Shown piece by piece: positions 11,568 through 24,300 of a stretch of DNA of 64,000 nucleotides. The notes beneath the pieces are model-generated. The model ran no database searches and had not been told where the DNA came from. It was given only the letters and a program-made list of their open reading frames with translations. The translations under genes and the position numbers were made by a program. How positions within the stretch are numbered: position 1 is the first letter of the stretch; every line of letters begins with the position of its first letter. The stretch is from Anoplolepis gracilipes (lineage: Eukaryota; Arthropoda; Insecta; Hymenoptera; Formicidae), in contig NC_132985.1 of the NCBI RefSeq assembly GCF_047496725.1, forward strand, positions 3,451,501-3,515,500, given 5' to 3'.

Positions 11568-13321
11568 TTAACGCTTCATTTTATCTAAAATCGGTACAAC
11601 CATCTCAAAGGACGGTCGTTTACCTGGATCCTCATTCATACAGATGCGAATAAGCTTTGCAAGATGTGGAGAAATACCTGGCGGAATGCTTACACGTAAA
11701 CCTTCCAGTGCAATCTAAAACAATTAGTAATTTAATATTTAAATTCGACATTGATATAATTTAGTAATATGAATGAAAATTATAATCCACCTTCATGCCA
11801 CATTCCATAGGAGATAGATCCGCAAAAGGTACTTCTCTGGTTGCCAATTCCCATAAAAGAACGGCAAAGCTCCACATATCGCTCGCTTCATGATTGATGT
11901 CTGCGGGACGTTTGCTTAAAGCTTCTGGTGAAATCCACGCCGGCTCGTAAATTCGTCCGACTTCTTGGAAGGAGAACTTTGCATCTGCCATATTTACGCG
12001 AGCTGTTAGATCCTCGTCAATCTGGAAAGGAAAACGAGATATGTTTGGATAAACGATAGTCGTTGTGTGTAGACTTTAGACACTTATACATACATTTAAT
12101 TATTTTTGTAATTAAGTAATTGTTTAAAAACTTACCATTACATGTTTACTGTTGAGATGAAATCTGCATCTATTGTGCCGATCCAATCCGTGAAGGAATG
12201 CCATAGCCCTGGCGATATCAAGAGCTAATCGAAGAGCGCGCGCTGTGTCCACTAGAACACCCGTTCCGCCATGTAGAAGTCGATGTAAGCTACCTCGTGA
12301 CATATATTGGGAAACGGTTGCCAACTGCGGCGGATGATTCACACAACCGAGAACCGGCAAAACATTAGGATGCGAAAAGATTCTCAACTTTGGAAACTCC
12401 TCGTTGAAATCCCTGCAGATGCGAGCGGTACACTCGCGAAAGTTTAATATTTTGACGACGATATCGTTGTTTTGCCATCGTCCTCGCCAAGTTTCGCCGC
12501 TCGGTGTGCTTGCAAGATGCGTATGCAGAGACAGATCTGTCATGCTAATTCCTTTGTGCCGAGAAAGAGTCGCGTCCCCTGAAAATAACAGAAGTGAGTA
12601 GCTCGTATGTGCTTCATATAATCTTTTTTGTGATTCAAGAAATACACTTACGGCTCCTGGTTTTCAGGCCTAACCAGCTCTGATCTTTGAATTGAATTTT
12701 CTTTAAATCTTGTCCATATTCCACTGCCAAAGCTAAAAAGAAACAAGAGATGTATCACATGTACAAATATGAGATAGTAATTTGCGTCATACAAATTTGT
12801 TGCGTACCATGCAATCTTTTGGCTATGAGAGGTCTGGCCTTATCAAGAGGAGTGTCACCATCCTTGTTGGCAATAGACACAAGAGCGCCAGCCGCGACCA
12901 ATTCCTCCGCGATTACTTGATCTCCCCAAAAACAAGCATAATGCAAGGCAGTGTTCCCATGTTCGTTTATGACATTTACATCGGCTCGATTTCTAAGTAA
13001 CTATAAAAATCAAGTTATATATACATATATATATATATATATTACATTTTACACAAATGCAAATAGTTTTAACAATCTTTTATAAATAACATTGCTAAAT
13101 TCTTTTACCAACTGTACTATTTCCTTGTGTCCATGTGCCGAAGCAAGATGCAAAGGTGTATCGTCACCTCTGTTGGTAGCATTAATGCGTGCACCTCTGC
13201 TGAGAAGCAACTCTGCCAATTTTAAATGTCCTTCTTTACAACACCAATGAAGTGGGCTGAATCCATGGTCATCCCTATATATAGAAAGAGCAAAATATTT
13301 AATTTAAATATTTTATAATAT

Positions 13322-13358
<37 letters not shown>

Positions 13359-13724
13359 TTGAAAACTAAATTATAGTTTGCAGGTGAATAATTTTTTAAA
13401 ATATTCCTTAAAAAACAATCCATCATGCAAATAAAATTACAATCATATTTTTTTAGTTATACTAGTTTAATCAAACTTTATATAAATTTATGATCCATTT
13501 GCTTCATATTCTGCTTAAAAATATTCTTTGCAGAATCATGAGATCATTCAGTCAGCCCATTATAACATCTGACAAAACCATAACATCCAACATCTAAGGA
13601 GTGCTTCTCCAAAAAAGGAGTTCTAGAGGAATTACCCTTGGTTCATGTCATGTTCAGTATCGTCCAGCCAGACACGGACTTGCATAGCGTTGCCCTCGCG
13701 ACACCATTGAAATATATCTTCCAT
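11568..13724 (-). CDS. ILK: Integrin-linked kinase (pseudokinase)
   Basis: Seven exons on the minus strand: 13636-13724, 13109-13274, 12808-13000, 12652-12732, 12136-12578, 11791-12021 and 11568-11714; 449 residues (human 452). The N-terminus MEDIFQWCREGNA leads into ankyrin repeats (HGFSPLHWCCKEGHL, GDDTPLHLASAHGH, HGNTALHYACFWGD). A kinase fold follows, with DIVVKIL (the ATP-site lysine), DFNEEFPKLRIFSHPNVLPV, SDMWSFAVLLWELATREVPF and ICMNEDPGKRP. The catalytic HRD is absent (CRFHLNSKHVM in its place), and the DFG position reads ADAK, so it is a pseudokinase like its relatives. In the family ILK links integrin tails to actin through PINCH and parvin at muscle attachments. Intron 1 contains a GA microsatellite (13326-13352). 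The gene is divergent from NGLY1. Confidence 0.96.
13326..13352. repeat. GA microsatellite in ILK intron 1
   Basis: About 27 bp of uninterrupted GA, continuing as GAAAGAGA. It is about 370 bp downstream of the ILK start codon. Confidence 0.9.
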
Positions 13725-14506
13725 TTTCGTCCTGTTTGTCCCAAATTGTCGACCGTAAACACAAACGATACGCTAGTTATATCAGAGCAACGGCACTATT
13801 CGTGCTCCAAAACGGCCAGTCGTCATACGCTAAATATAGCCATATTCTTGACACTAACACAGCAGCACGGCAACCTTATTTATATACGTTACTCTGCGTT
13901 GTTATTTTTTAGAAAAAACTACGTATCAATTGGAATCGCACAGTGTACAGTCTACAATCGCGGACGGATCTGGTATAATTCTTGATCTCGTGTGCAATTA
14001 AACCTAGGTGACCATATAAGATCTGTATACCAACTCGCTACGACGTTGACACATGCACAGAGGAATCAGCCGTCAGTGGGCGGAGAATGGTTACCCACGT
14101 GACTTTACAGATGAGCCTTGACATGTGTGCGATATAAATGAGAGACGTTTAATTAAAGACCTTCATGTGCACACTTGATTACAAACTTGATCAAAAAAGG
14201 CTATCAGTGAGAATCAGTCGGATAATGTCCAGACTTTTATTTAAGAATCTCTCTTCTCTGTTGATAGTATCTGTCAACGATACTTGTCACTCTTGTATGT
14301 ATTTTTATTCCTTCTCTCTCTTACCAGAGTCTGCGCGTTATATCCATCTTATTTTAAGTGCATAAAGTGTAGATTTATATGATGCGAGCATTGACATAAT
14401 CAAGCTTAAGTAGCCAACCAACAATGAGTCAGCAAAAATAATGATACGCCCAGTTGGTGAACGACCAACAATAACAGTAAACAGATGATCGCGAAGTAAC
14501 GATTGT
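13725..14506. promoter_or_regulatory. Divergent promoter region of ILK and NGLY1
   Basis: 782 bp between two divergent start codons. The composition is mixed and GC-richer than the nearby introns. ORFs seen here on either strand show no conserved protein and overlap the promoters. No clear TATA box was found. Confidence 0.45.
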
Positions 14507-16973
14507 ATGTATGAGCCACAATCAAATATGGAAAGTTTAGAACGCTGTGTAAAGTCGCTGGAGAAGAATGAGAAAAACGTGCGCGACGAAGCGCGAAAAG
14601 CATTGCTAAACATCTGTAATAATGTACTGAAGTCGCCGAACAATGACGAAGCACGCGAGTTGCGCCTGAACGATGAAGTGGTCGTCAAGAAACTTCTGCC
14701 GGCTATCGGTGCCTTCGAATGTTTGTTCGATGTCGGTTACGTCGAGGTCTGTATTCGGTTAAACAGATATTTTTTATTTCCTAATTTTTATTCTCTTCTA
14801 CAATTAAGACACTAAACAATTTAACGGCTATAATTGTTATTTAGATTCGAATGCTACAAAATATTAAAATTTGTGTAAAACATTCTTTTTAAAACAACAA
14901 TTATGTTATTACAGGATGGGGATCGCATATTTTTACCAGGCAACGCATCTCTTTCGAGACTCCAAAGTTTGTCAAAATTGTTATCTACTGTGTCAGAGAG
15001 CAAATCTCCAACTAAAGACACTCAACAAATTTCTACAGAGCAGAAAGATTTCTTTAGTAGAATTTCTAAATATTTTCATGACGTTCTGCATTATGAAAAT
15101 CCAGTTTTACGAAGAAAGGCCAGAAGTGTTATACCAATTAAACGATTAGAAATTGCAACCATGATAAAAATGAGAGAGCTACAAAAGTAATTAAATCATA
15201 TATGCACTGCTTATAATAAATTATTATAAAATTTACTATTTATTTGACATTGCAGACTTTACAAGGTTAACAGTGCGATAAACGCTACCTCCTCAACTCA
15301 ATTTGATTCAGAATTGATAGCTAAAGATTTACTGCTTGTCGAGTTTCTACACTGGTTTAAATATGAATTTTTTAAATGGGTTGATAGACCAAATTGCTCA
15401 AAATGTTCTACTGAGTGTGTACTCGAGAGCGTAGTACCATCTACAAATCGTCATTGCTCAAGGATAGAGTTATACAGGTAATATTTCTTTAAGTATCTCA
15501 TGTAAAAGATATATTGAAAACTATAATATTATAATGATGTTAATTTAATCTTAGATGTGAAAAATGCAATATAATTGTCGAATTTCCTCGTTATTGGCAT
15601 CCAGAACCACTATTGACACTGAGACGCGGTCGATGTGGAGAATGGGCCAATGTGTTCACACTTATGTGTTGTTCACTAGGCTATGATGCACGGTTCATAG
15701 CCAGCGAGACAGATCACATTTGGACAGAGGTATACAAAACTATTAGTGGTTTCATAAAAATTATCCTATAACAAAGGTCATCTGTCATCTTCAAAGTTGT
15801 TTGAAACTTTTTATTCTTAGATATGGTCAACATCAAACAAGAAGTGGATTCACCTAGACCCATGTGAGAATGTGATAGACAAACCGTTAATGTATGAGAA
15901 AGGATGGAAAAAGAAATTAACATATATAATAGCCTATTCTAAGGATGAGGTGCAGGATGTCACGTGGCGTTACACACAAGATCAAGAAGCTGTCATGAAA
16001 AGACGAAAAACTTGTACCGAACAGAGCTTAATGCAATATCTACGATTATTAACGGAACAACGGCAAAATTCGCCATCTTACACCCATGCGCGCAGAGAAT
16101 ATGTCATCAAACGGAGTCTATTGGAGCTTGTTGATATGGTGTACATTCCACATTTACAAAATAAGAATTCCGACGAAACTTACGAAGGACGAACTTCGGG
16201 TTCCCTTGCATGGAGAGTAGCACGAGGCGAAATCATACAGGTATGAATATATTCTAACATTTTGAAAGATTATTAAAGATAAAATTAAAAAAAAAAAAAA
16301 ATATGTAAAGCGTGTCAGTCTCATATTTTCTTAAAAAATTTATGAAAAATCTAACTTTTTATTATATTATTTGATCATTAATTTATACATTTGCTCCTTT
16401 CGTCAGGCCAATATTGAAAAGAGTTATATTTGGGATGTTTCTAAATATGGACAAATGTTTGAATTGCGATATAATATCGTTAAAGATATATACCATGTTG
16501 TACAAAATGATGGCAAAATTTTGGAACAAAAATCTGAGTGGCAAGAAGGAGTAAATACTACAGATGGTGGAATCTTTCGTAAAGTAGAGAATGATTGGAA
16601 GATGGTTTATTTAGCACGGTCTCCACAGACACAACATGGATATATTAAATGGACTTTTAAAATTGCAAATTCTGAATTGTATCTAGAAACATGTAGTCTA
16701 AAAGCTAAATCGGAGATATTTCACGGAGCTAGTGTATCCTGGAAGATTGAAGCTATTTTTAGTGATGATAAAATGATTGTCATACCTATTTCTAATTGCA
16801 ACAGCTTTTATACAGAACAAGTGCGAAATGCTGTGAAATTAGATATAATTGCAACATTATCTGGCGGACAAGGTGAACTTGCTTGGCAACATGCTCAACT
16901 ATTTCGGCAAAGTCTAGAGAATATCGAGGAAACATCTATGATAATTAATATTCAATTGAAAAATCGCACATAA
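14507..16973 (+). CDS. NGLY1: Peptide-N(4)-(N-acetyl-beta-glucosaminyl)asparagine amidase (cytosolic PNGase)
   Basis: Six exons: 14507-14746, 14915-15186, 15256-15477, 15555-15729, 15821-16240 and 16407-16973; 631 residues. The ATG at 14528 (MESLERC) is an alternative start. An N-terminal PUB-like region (about 1-110) precedes a zinc-binding pair of CxxC motifs (CSKCSTEC, CEKC). The transglutaminase-type core has its triad in view: Cys about 272 in GRCGEWANVF, His about 299 in ETDHIWTE and Asp about 316 in WIHLDPCE. The last 190 residues (SLAWRVARGE to the end) match the mannose-binding PAW domain. The enzyme removes N-glycans from misfolded glycoproteins exported from the ER for proteasomal decay. 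All catalytic residues are present, so it is predicted active; note that the Drosophila orthologue has been debated in this respect. Introns are short. Confidence 0.95.
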
Positions 16974-17347
16974 TTCCTGTATGATTAATAATCGAATTTT
17001 TGTAGATTAAATTATTTAGGATTTTTCTTGAATTCAATTTGTAATATAAATATAGTATTGTTTTGCAAATTAACCTTAATTGATAATTCCTCGATATTTG
17101 CCTTTCTCATTCCACCAGAGTTCAAAGATCGAGGAAGCGAAATTGACAAAATATATCGGCCATCACTAATTTTGTCAATTATCAGAATATAAAGTTTACC
17201 TAATATGTTTAGAGTAAGAACGAGTTTGATAAAAAAAATTCTTACGATAATATCATAGCATTTCCTTTCATGATTGTTTTTCTCTTGCACAGGGTCCGCA
17301 AGTTATTTCACACGTCCATGATTAAAGCACTGTCTTCAAACGACGAT

Positions 17348-18190
17348 TGTCGCGTCTAGAGTCTAGAGACCTTCTAATAAGAGTGCTATATGATATCCAC
17401 TTTTGATTGGTCCTCTAGATCTGGGCAGCTCGTGCTCATATTTGAATCATAAATCTAACCATCAATATAAACATTATATTTCAGCAACACAAATAAAAAG
17501 TAAACGTTTCAGAAGAACTAAAAATATTATAATCTTTTTAAATAAAACTTCAAAATAATATATATATATATATATATAATAAGAAACTACTTACATTTAA
17601 TCTTTAGTAGTTTTATATAATAAAGATTAGCAAAATAAAATAAATATGAAAAGAATAAATATAAATATAAAATATTAATTAAAATACTTTTTTATTAGAA
17701 AACAAATTAGAATACTATATATATCACAAATGTAGCATAAATTAAAATACTTTATGTATCACAAATTCAAATACTGTATGTATCACACTAAAGATTGCTT
17801 ACGCAAAGTATTTTTTTATTATAAATTTTTAACCTAACGCTGCAAATCTTCTTATAATTTTGAAATATAAATTATGACAATTTATATAATATGACCAGAA
17901 TTTAATTTCGCAAATTCTACATTTAGAAATAATGTCCAATTAAAAAAATTACTATATATAATAATAAAATATTTTTTTATTTACTAAATTTTTATGTCCA
18001 TATATATTTTTTTCCGTAGAACGCCATGAACAATAAGCATACGTGATGCGTGAGCGCGTCAGAAGGGATTAGATTAAAGAGAGAGATAGTAAAATATATA
18101 TTCCTCTCTCTCGCAGAATTTTGCTCCGATCGCCTTTATGGCAAGACACTCTTATTAAAGGCTCTCTAGTCTCTAGTCTAGTCGCGTCGT
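17348..18190. mobile_element. Candidate element bounded by imperfect inverted repeats
   Basis: The left arm, about 17348-17386, reads GTCGCGTCTAGAGTCTAGAG and continues to AATAAGAGTG. The right arm, about 18146-18190, is its imperfect reverse complement, ending CTAGTCTAGTCGCGTCG. The arms are about 40 bp and about 760 bp apart. There is no ORF inside. It could be a non-autonomous DNA element or a diverged promoter duplication; I found no certain target-site duplication. Confidence 0.4.
17711..17788. repeat. Degenerate tandem repeat
   Basis: Three imperfect copies of a unit like AATACTTTATGTATCACAAAT occur in a row, with spacing of roughly 25-35 bp. Confidence 0.6.
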
Positions 18191-18440
18191 TGCGTTAGTG
18201 CCTTAAAGGCGACTCGAGTACGATCGTGTCGGGCGTGATGTGCGTGCGCGACTTTTCGCGAAGCCTCGTTCAGCGGATTCGGTGAATTTGACAAGTCTCG
18301 GAAAGCGGTGAGTCGCGCGTCGAGAGGTTAACGGCGAATCGCAGAGCCTTTCGTGGAAAATCGATTAAATCCAGGCAGGCCGTGTGGAGAGATTCGACTG
18401 CGTTCATGTCGTCGCGTGATCGTCGCTGTACGCTATAGGT

Positions 18441-18480
18441 AAAGAGAGAAAGAGAAAGAGAAAAAGAGAGAGAGAGTGAG
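18441..18480. repeat. GA-rich tract in the Homer 5' leader/promoter
   Basis: Purine-only run of GAGA and GAAA units about 200 bp upstream of the Homer ATG, inside CpG-rich DNA. It is a possible GAGA-factor or CLAMP target. Confidence 0.7.
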
Positions 18481-18680
18481 CGAGTGGTTCGGCCGATGGC
18501 GGCGGCTGTCAACTCGCGGATCTCGCTCTACGCTCGGACGGTTCTCGGCGGTTTCTCGGAAAATCTCGCCCATTCCGATCTGAAAATAGCCGTCGCGCGC
18601 TCGCGTTGAATGCGCGCGACACGATTTATGAGACCGCGCGACTAAGAAGAGCCTCTTATATGACATCGGGCAAGGAAACA

Positions 18681-21383
18681 ATGGGGTAAGTAATTATTCT
18701 CCGGCGAAAGATACACTCGTCGCACACCGCCTTTTAAGGGTGTGTTAACGTGCGTGTGTATATACGCGATCGCTAATTTTCATCTCGCGCTTCCGTATAT
18801 ATGTATGACGAATTGTTCTTAATACGCCTATCACCGGTGCGGCCTCCATCCGTGCCGTACGAATTAGATCGCTTTCAATATGTAGGAGACGATGCAGGGA
18901 TCCCTGTGCAGGATTCCTTCTTTTTACCCCGTAACTTTTTCCATTTCTCCTTTTTCCCTTCTAAATATATATATTTATCTCATTCTATTCCGTTCTATTC
19001 TAGTTCAGCTTAAAGGAATAAACCTTTTGTTTCCCCGCGGCATCTGTTCCTCTTGTATGCATTTTATCCCGACTTGATTGACAGTATCAATGCGGTATAC
19101 GTATTCGAATAATGTGCATTCTGCGGAATAATTTTTCTTTTTCTTTCTTGTTTTTTGTAAGCTAACGATGAAACGAATTAATCGCAAATGTTCGCTCTCG
19201 GCAGTAGTTTTATTTATGCTATTTGTTTTATTGTTTCAATAATTAGAAAAAAGCCAAAAGTTATGCAAAATTTTGTAATAGGCGAAAGTTTTAATATTTT
19301 TAAGATTCATTTGGTATATACACATTAAAATCACAATATATACATATTTATCTATATAAACTATATTTTTGTAATATAAATAATGTATTTTTTTTTATTT
19401 ACATATTTATATATTTATTTAAAATCAAGCAGTTAATATTCAATTTCTTTTATTATTTAGAAAAATTTATTTTTATTCTCATGTATTTGTGAAGGTATTT
19501 TTTAATAATATGTTATATTGATAAAATATTTACAATTTTATTTTTTTACTATTAATTAAATGCAAATAAATAAATACTGCTTTTTTTTGTAGAAAATCTT
19601 ATATTTTTAGAATCTTATCTTTTTTCATAATTTTATGTTTCAATTCTATACTATATCTTTGAATATGCATTTGCTTTAATAAGGTCAGATAAAAATAGAC
19701 ACTTTGTATTATATATGTAAGATCACACACATATCTATATATACATACTCTTCTTTTATTATTTAAATTGATTACAGTGAACAACCAATCTTTACGTGCA
19801 AAGCGCACGTATTTCACATTGATCCCAAGACAAAACGGTCTTGGGTACCTGCATCATCGGCAGCAATATCAGTATCATTCTTTTATGATTCTACCAGAAG
19901 TCTGTACAGAATAATATCAGTTGAAGGAACAAAGGTGTGATTAAAAGTTATATTCATAAGCATAAAAATGAAATACACTTGTATCTAACATGCTCTCTTT
20001 TTCTCTTTAGGCTGTCATAAATAGCACAATTACGCCAAACATGACTTTTACGAAAACATCACAGAAGTTTGGCCAATGGTCGGATGTCAGGGCGAATACT
20101 GTATATGGTTTAGGCTTTGCATCTGAGGCTGAATTAGGAAAGGTTTGTGTTTACACTTTCATTACAATTTACAAAGCAAAAATTTTCATATATCATACTC
20201 TCAGAGAAATATTCTTCGTCAACAGTTTATCGAGAAATTTCACGAGGTGAAAGAAGCCACTAAACTAGCCAGCGCTAAGTTACAGTCGAACAGTTCTTCA
20301 GTTACACCAGCTACCAGTGCGAATGTTAGCCCTATCACGTCTCGGTCGGGTATGCCGTCGTCGGAACAAGATCTCATCGATCCGCCAAACTCTTCGATGA
20401 TTAACTCCAATGTGTCGGCATCGAACAACCCGAATCCGAATGCCAATATGATATCCGCTCAGAACAGTGTATGTTCGGTAAGCAGCAGTCCTTTACCTGG
20501 TAGTTGTCAGAATAAAGTGGACGATGAATTGAAAAACACAGTCCATTCAAGATCACAGAGTGTTTCTCAGCAGAGTACAGAAAGTCCGCAGCATCAAGGG
20601 AAATCGGCGCAATTGAGAATCGGCGGCGAATCTACACAAGGTGGCCAGCCGGTTGAGGTGCAGCTCAAGTACGAGAACGATAGGTTGAAACTTGCTCTAG
20701 CTCAGAGTTCTGCCAACGCAAAGAAATGGGAGGTATGAGCAAAAAGATTTTTTTCTTTTTTAGGAATGTAAATGAGAATGATATATCAGCGGTAAAATAA
20801 TGCAATTGATATTTTATTGTAGATTGAATTGACTACTCTCAAAACCAATAATGCAAGATTAACAAGTGCGTTACAAGAATCCACAGCCAATGTTGACGAA
20901 TGGAAGAGACAGCTGCAATTGTATAAAGATGAAAATGCTAAAATAAAAGCTAAATATGCCGATTTAGAAGCTGGAAAAATCGCGGAAGGAAATAGCGAAG
21001 CCTTAAGATTGAGAGTTGAAGCATTGGAAAGTGAACTGAGGACGCGAAATGAAGAAATCAAAGCTCTCTCTATGGCCACTAAGAGTAAAGATTTTGTGGT
21101 ATGTATACAAGGTTTTTTTTTTTAATATATTACTCCTATATTAAAGTTAATCCGTTAAGTATTTAATTAACAAATATCTCATTTTTGTTTTTACAAGGCT
21201 CTACAAAAGGAGAATACAGAACTTCGCGATATGATAAATGTAGTTCATGAACAATTAGAACTTGCATTGAGTGCAAATAAGGTTCAAAAACAAAATTTGG
21301 ATACTTTAAATGCCAGATTAGCTGGTTACATACAAGATTTGGTAACTGTACATCGAGAAATTACAAATACACTGCAAACTTAA
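18681..21383 (+). CDS. Homer: Homer scaffold protein
   Basis: Six coding exons: 18681-18685 (ATGGG only), 19778-19934, 20011-20142, 20226-20732, 20823-21098 and 21198-21383; 420 residues. The first intron splits codon 2, so the protein begins MGEQPIFTCKAHVFHIDP. The EVH1 domain (about 1-110) contains SVSFFYDSTRSLYRIISVEG, TITPNMTFTKTSQKFGQWSD and RANTVYGLGFASE. A Ser/Asn/Pro-rich low-complexity linker (about 115-210) follows, then a long coiled coil (about 220 to the end; LTTLKTNNARLTSALQESTA). In the family EVH1 binds PPxxF motifs in mGluRs, IP3 receptors and Shank, and the coiled coil tetramerises the scaffold at synapses. At exon 4 an earlier AG also exists, but the acceptor before TTTATCGAG gives the conserved FIEKFHEVKEATKLA. 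Confidence 0.96.
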
Positions 21384-24300
21384 GTTTGCACCATAGGAAA
21401 ACCTAAGAATGCCTTTCTTAGGTCTTTTGTATCTACTGTAAGCACGATGTACGAATGGATGATATAGATTAATAACAAAGGGAGAAGTTCCAAAAAAAAG
21501 TTGAACGCAAATTAATCGAGCAGAAAAATTATAGAATACTGAGATAGTCGTCTCTCTCGAAAATAGTACATTACACAGAAGAGATCGCTCCCCGAGCATG
21601 TATTTATATTGATCTGATCCGTTTAGCATTTCTCTTTAGGAATAAGTTTTGTGCCATAATCGTGCTATTGTTACACAGGATAGGACACTTAACTTTACCA
21701 CCTGCTTTTGACATTCTATACATTTATATGCTTTAAAAATGCTCTATAGAGATATAGATGCAATATGGATGCAATTATAAATTTGCATTTGTAATTATTT
21801 CCAAAAAAGGAACAGATTTTTTTTTCTTAAAAATAAGTTTTATTGTTAAGGCTCTCTCTAGAAGCTCTGCTCATCTCTCAAGGAACTGACTGATGTTTGT
21901 TTAGATATTGCTTTCCTGAAATTTGCATATTACAAACAAATTTATACATTTACATATTCTTGTTTTTTGTCCATAATTTGTGAAACAGTATAACAACTTG
22001 ATAATTTTATAGAGAATTATTATTAGACACTTGTTTTAAACATAATAATTCAACAGTTATTGCTTTGTACATACATATAGAATCATGTACAGACATCAAA
22101 TTAGCAAAAATGATAATTCAGTAACTTAAGATATGAAACTTATGAGATCTTTAAAACTATTTTTTATTTGCTCTTTTCATATCTTTTATTCCTCAATCTT
22201 CTATTCTAACATTGATCAAGATGAAATCTTACATATAGGATGTTTCGTAAAATATATGGTACCACTAATAAGAGAGATCTCTCGTGGATGAATTCAAAAG
22301 TGATTTTTTTAAGAGAAATCTGAATGGGAATTTAGTATTTTAAGAAGTACAGAGTCAATCAGCATGTTGCATATTGACCAGATACTGATAGATACGGGTA
22401 ATACGTAAGAAAAAAAAGGATACATTTGCAAACATTGGAATGTATTTAAAAATTTAAATATTCTATATGACAATAGAAAAGTTTTTTTTTTACGTTTTTT
22501 TGAACATTGATTCTAATAAATGCAAGAACTTTCTATTGTGATGCACGAATTACTTAAAAATTTTTCAATTTACTCTAATGCTCAAATGTACCGCCGTTTT
22601 TCTACGGATAATACAGGGTGTCTAAGAATTATATGGTCTTATTTATATTAAGCTGTGGTCAGACAGATGGAAAAAAGTTTGTATAAATCTATGTCCACAA
22701 TTGCTTTATATTAATGAGTTGTTCCAATTGATTATTTGCTAACAAAAAATTATTCTTATCGCTTTTACAGTTTTTTAAATGTCTCTAATTCAGATACAAA
22801 TGCATGTCAGTTATTGTTTACATATTTGCATAATTACATTTTTTTTAAATAATACAGAGACTTGCAATCAATTTTTATGTAAATTAGTGAACAAATAGAG
22901 TGAGAGAGAGTGCTTGTATATATAAATAGAAGAAATATGGACAATAAGAAAAAAATTACTTTCAAGCAATTTATATATAGGGGAGAGAAGAAATGTTATA
23001 TAATATATTAATACTTTTTTCATATTTCTTTTATCTGCAATTGTTTTTTTCTAATTTATGCTTTAGATTAAATTTAATATTCTATAGTGATATAAAATGA
23101 TACTTTTTTATTTAACTTTTTTACTTTTCTACTACAATATTTGAATTTTAGAATAATTTTAGATGTAAGACGACAATGAGACAAATACGAAATTTTTGAA
23201 AATTTTTAGAGAAAGTTTGCATAGTGTAGTTTTTTAACTAAGTGAACAAAATATCTTCTCTGGAATGTTATTTAAGAATCTGCTTCACATATCTATAAGA
23301 TCATCTTTGAATGTTACTGTGCAAAATATTTTCTTTCTTCATGCTATTATGCGTGCAATATATCAATGACATACACTACACATTGATATACGAAATGGCA
23401 TGTTTGTGATAGTTTTTATTCATGTTATGAATTACATATTTCACCGTTTTTGCTCTTGTGGATTAAACATCAGTTTTTCTCATGAATCCATATACCTAAT
23501 CGTAACGTACAAAAATTCAGATAAGTGGATATTTTATGCCAAAGTTATTTGTAATCAGTTTTCCATGATATATTAATATCTGTCGAGCATATTTTTTTAT
23601 GAAACATTCTATGTATAGCTTTTTCTGCGATGTTGGAAGATATTTCGGATGGTAAAGTTAGGTGTCTTACTCTGTAAAGTTCCATAAAAAAAGCATACAT
23701 TTATTGTTGAATTTGCCGTGAGAATCATTCTTATATATGAAAATGTAATGAAATGGCGACTGTCCCGAGTGCGTGTTTGTGAGAGAAATGTTTTCGTAAA
23801 AGCGTTCCTGCTAATCCATCTAAATGAAAAAGAAGGCAAGAAAGAAAATGATATTCTTCCAAAGATTCTCGATATCACAGAACGACACAAATATAATATC
23901 CGCTTCTTTAAACACATTATCTAATGTTGAAGTATCATCCGCCTCTCACAACTACTGCGTTTCAGCTAACATATGATATATAGAGAGAATAATCCCTCAA
24001 GCATCACACGCACTTTCTCCCGATTGCAAATTCTTTGACTTTTAAATGGAACGGATATTAAAGAGATCAGGGATGAAAGAAAATGCAATGAATCTGAACA
24101 CCTTGTACATACCTTGTTAATTTCAGTTTTTGAATCCTGCAGTACTTGTGTACGGCATGCCATTGTAAGATTTATTATCTATGCTTGCTTATTAACGATT
24201 ATCATTAATTTTATATTATTAAAATCATTTGATGTTAGATTAATGCCCTCCAATGGATTTTCGTTAAAAGATGTTTTCATTTTAAAAACATTTATAGTGC

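Larger units (their letters stand above)
16974..18680. other. Intergenic region, NGLY1 3' end to the Homer promoter
   Basis: About 1.7 kb. The left part is AT-rich. An imperfect inverted repeat brackets 17348-18190, with a degenerate tandem repeat inside it (17711-17788). From about 18180 to 18680 the DNA becomes CpG-rich, with a GA-rich tract (18441-18480). This is the likely Homer promoter and 5' leader. A minus-strand frame at 17012-17290 was rejected as a gene. Confidence 0.5.

Noticed and set aside
14338..14688. Minus-strand ORFs over the first NGLY1 exon
   Set aside because: They are antisense shadows of a well-supported PUB-domain exon.
17012..17290. 92-codon minus-strand frame downstream of NGLY1
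   Set aside because: It starts only at a GTG. A possible 47-nt intron inside it leads to a stop in every frame when removed, and no family is recognisable.
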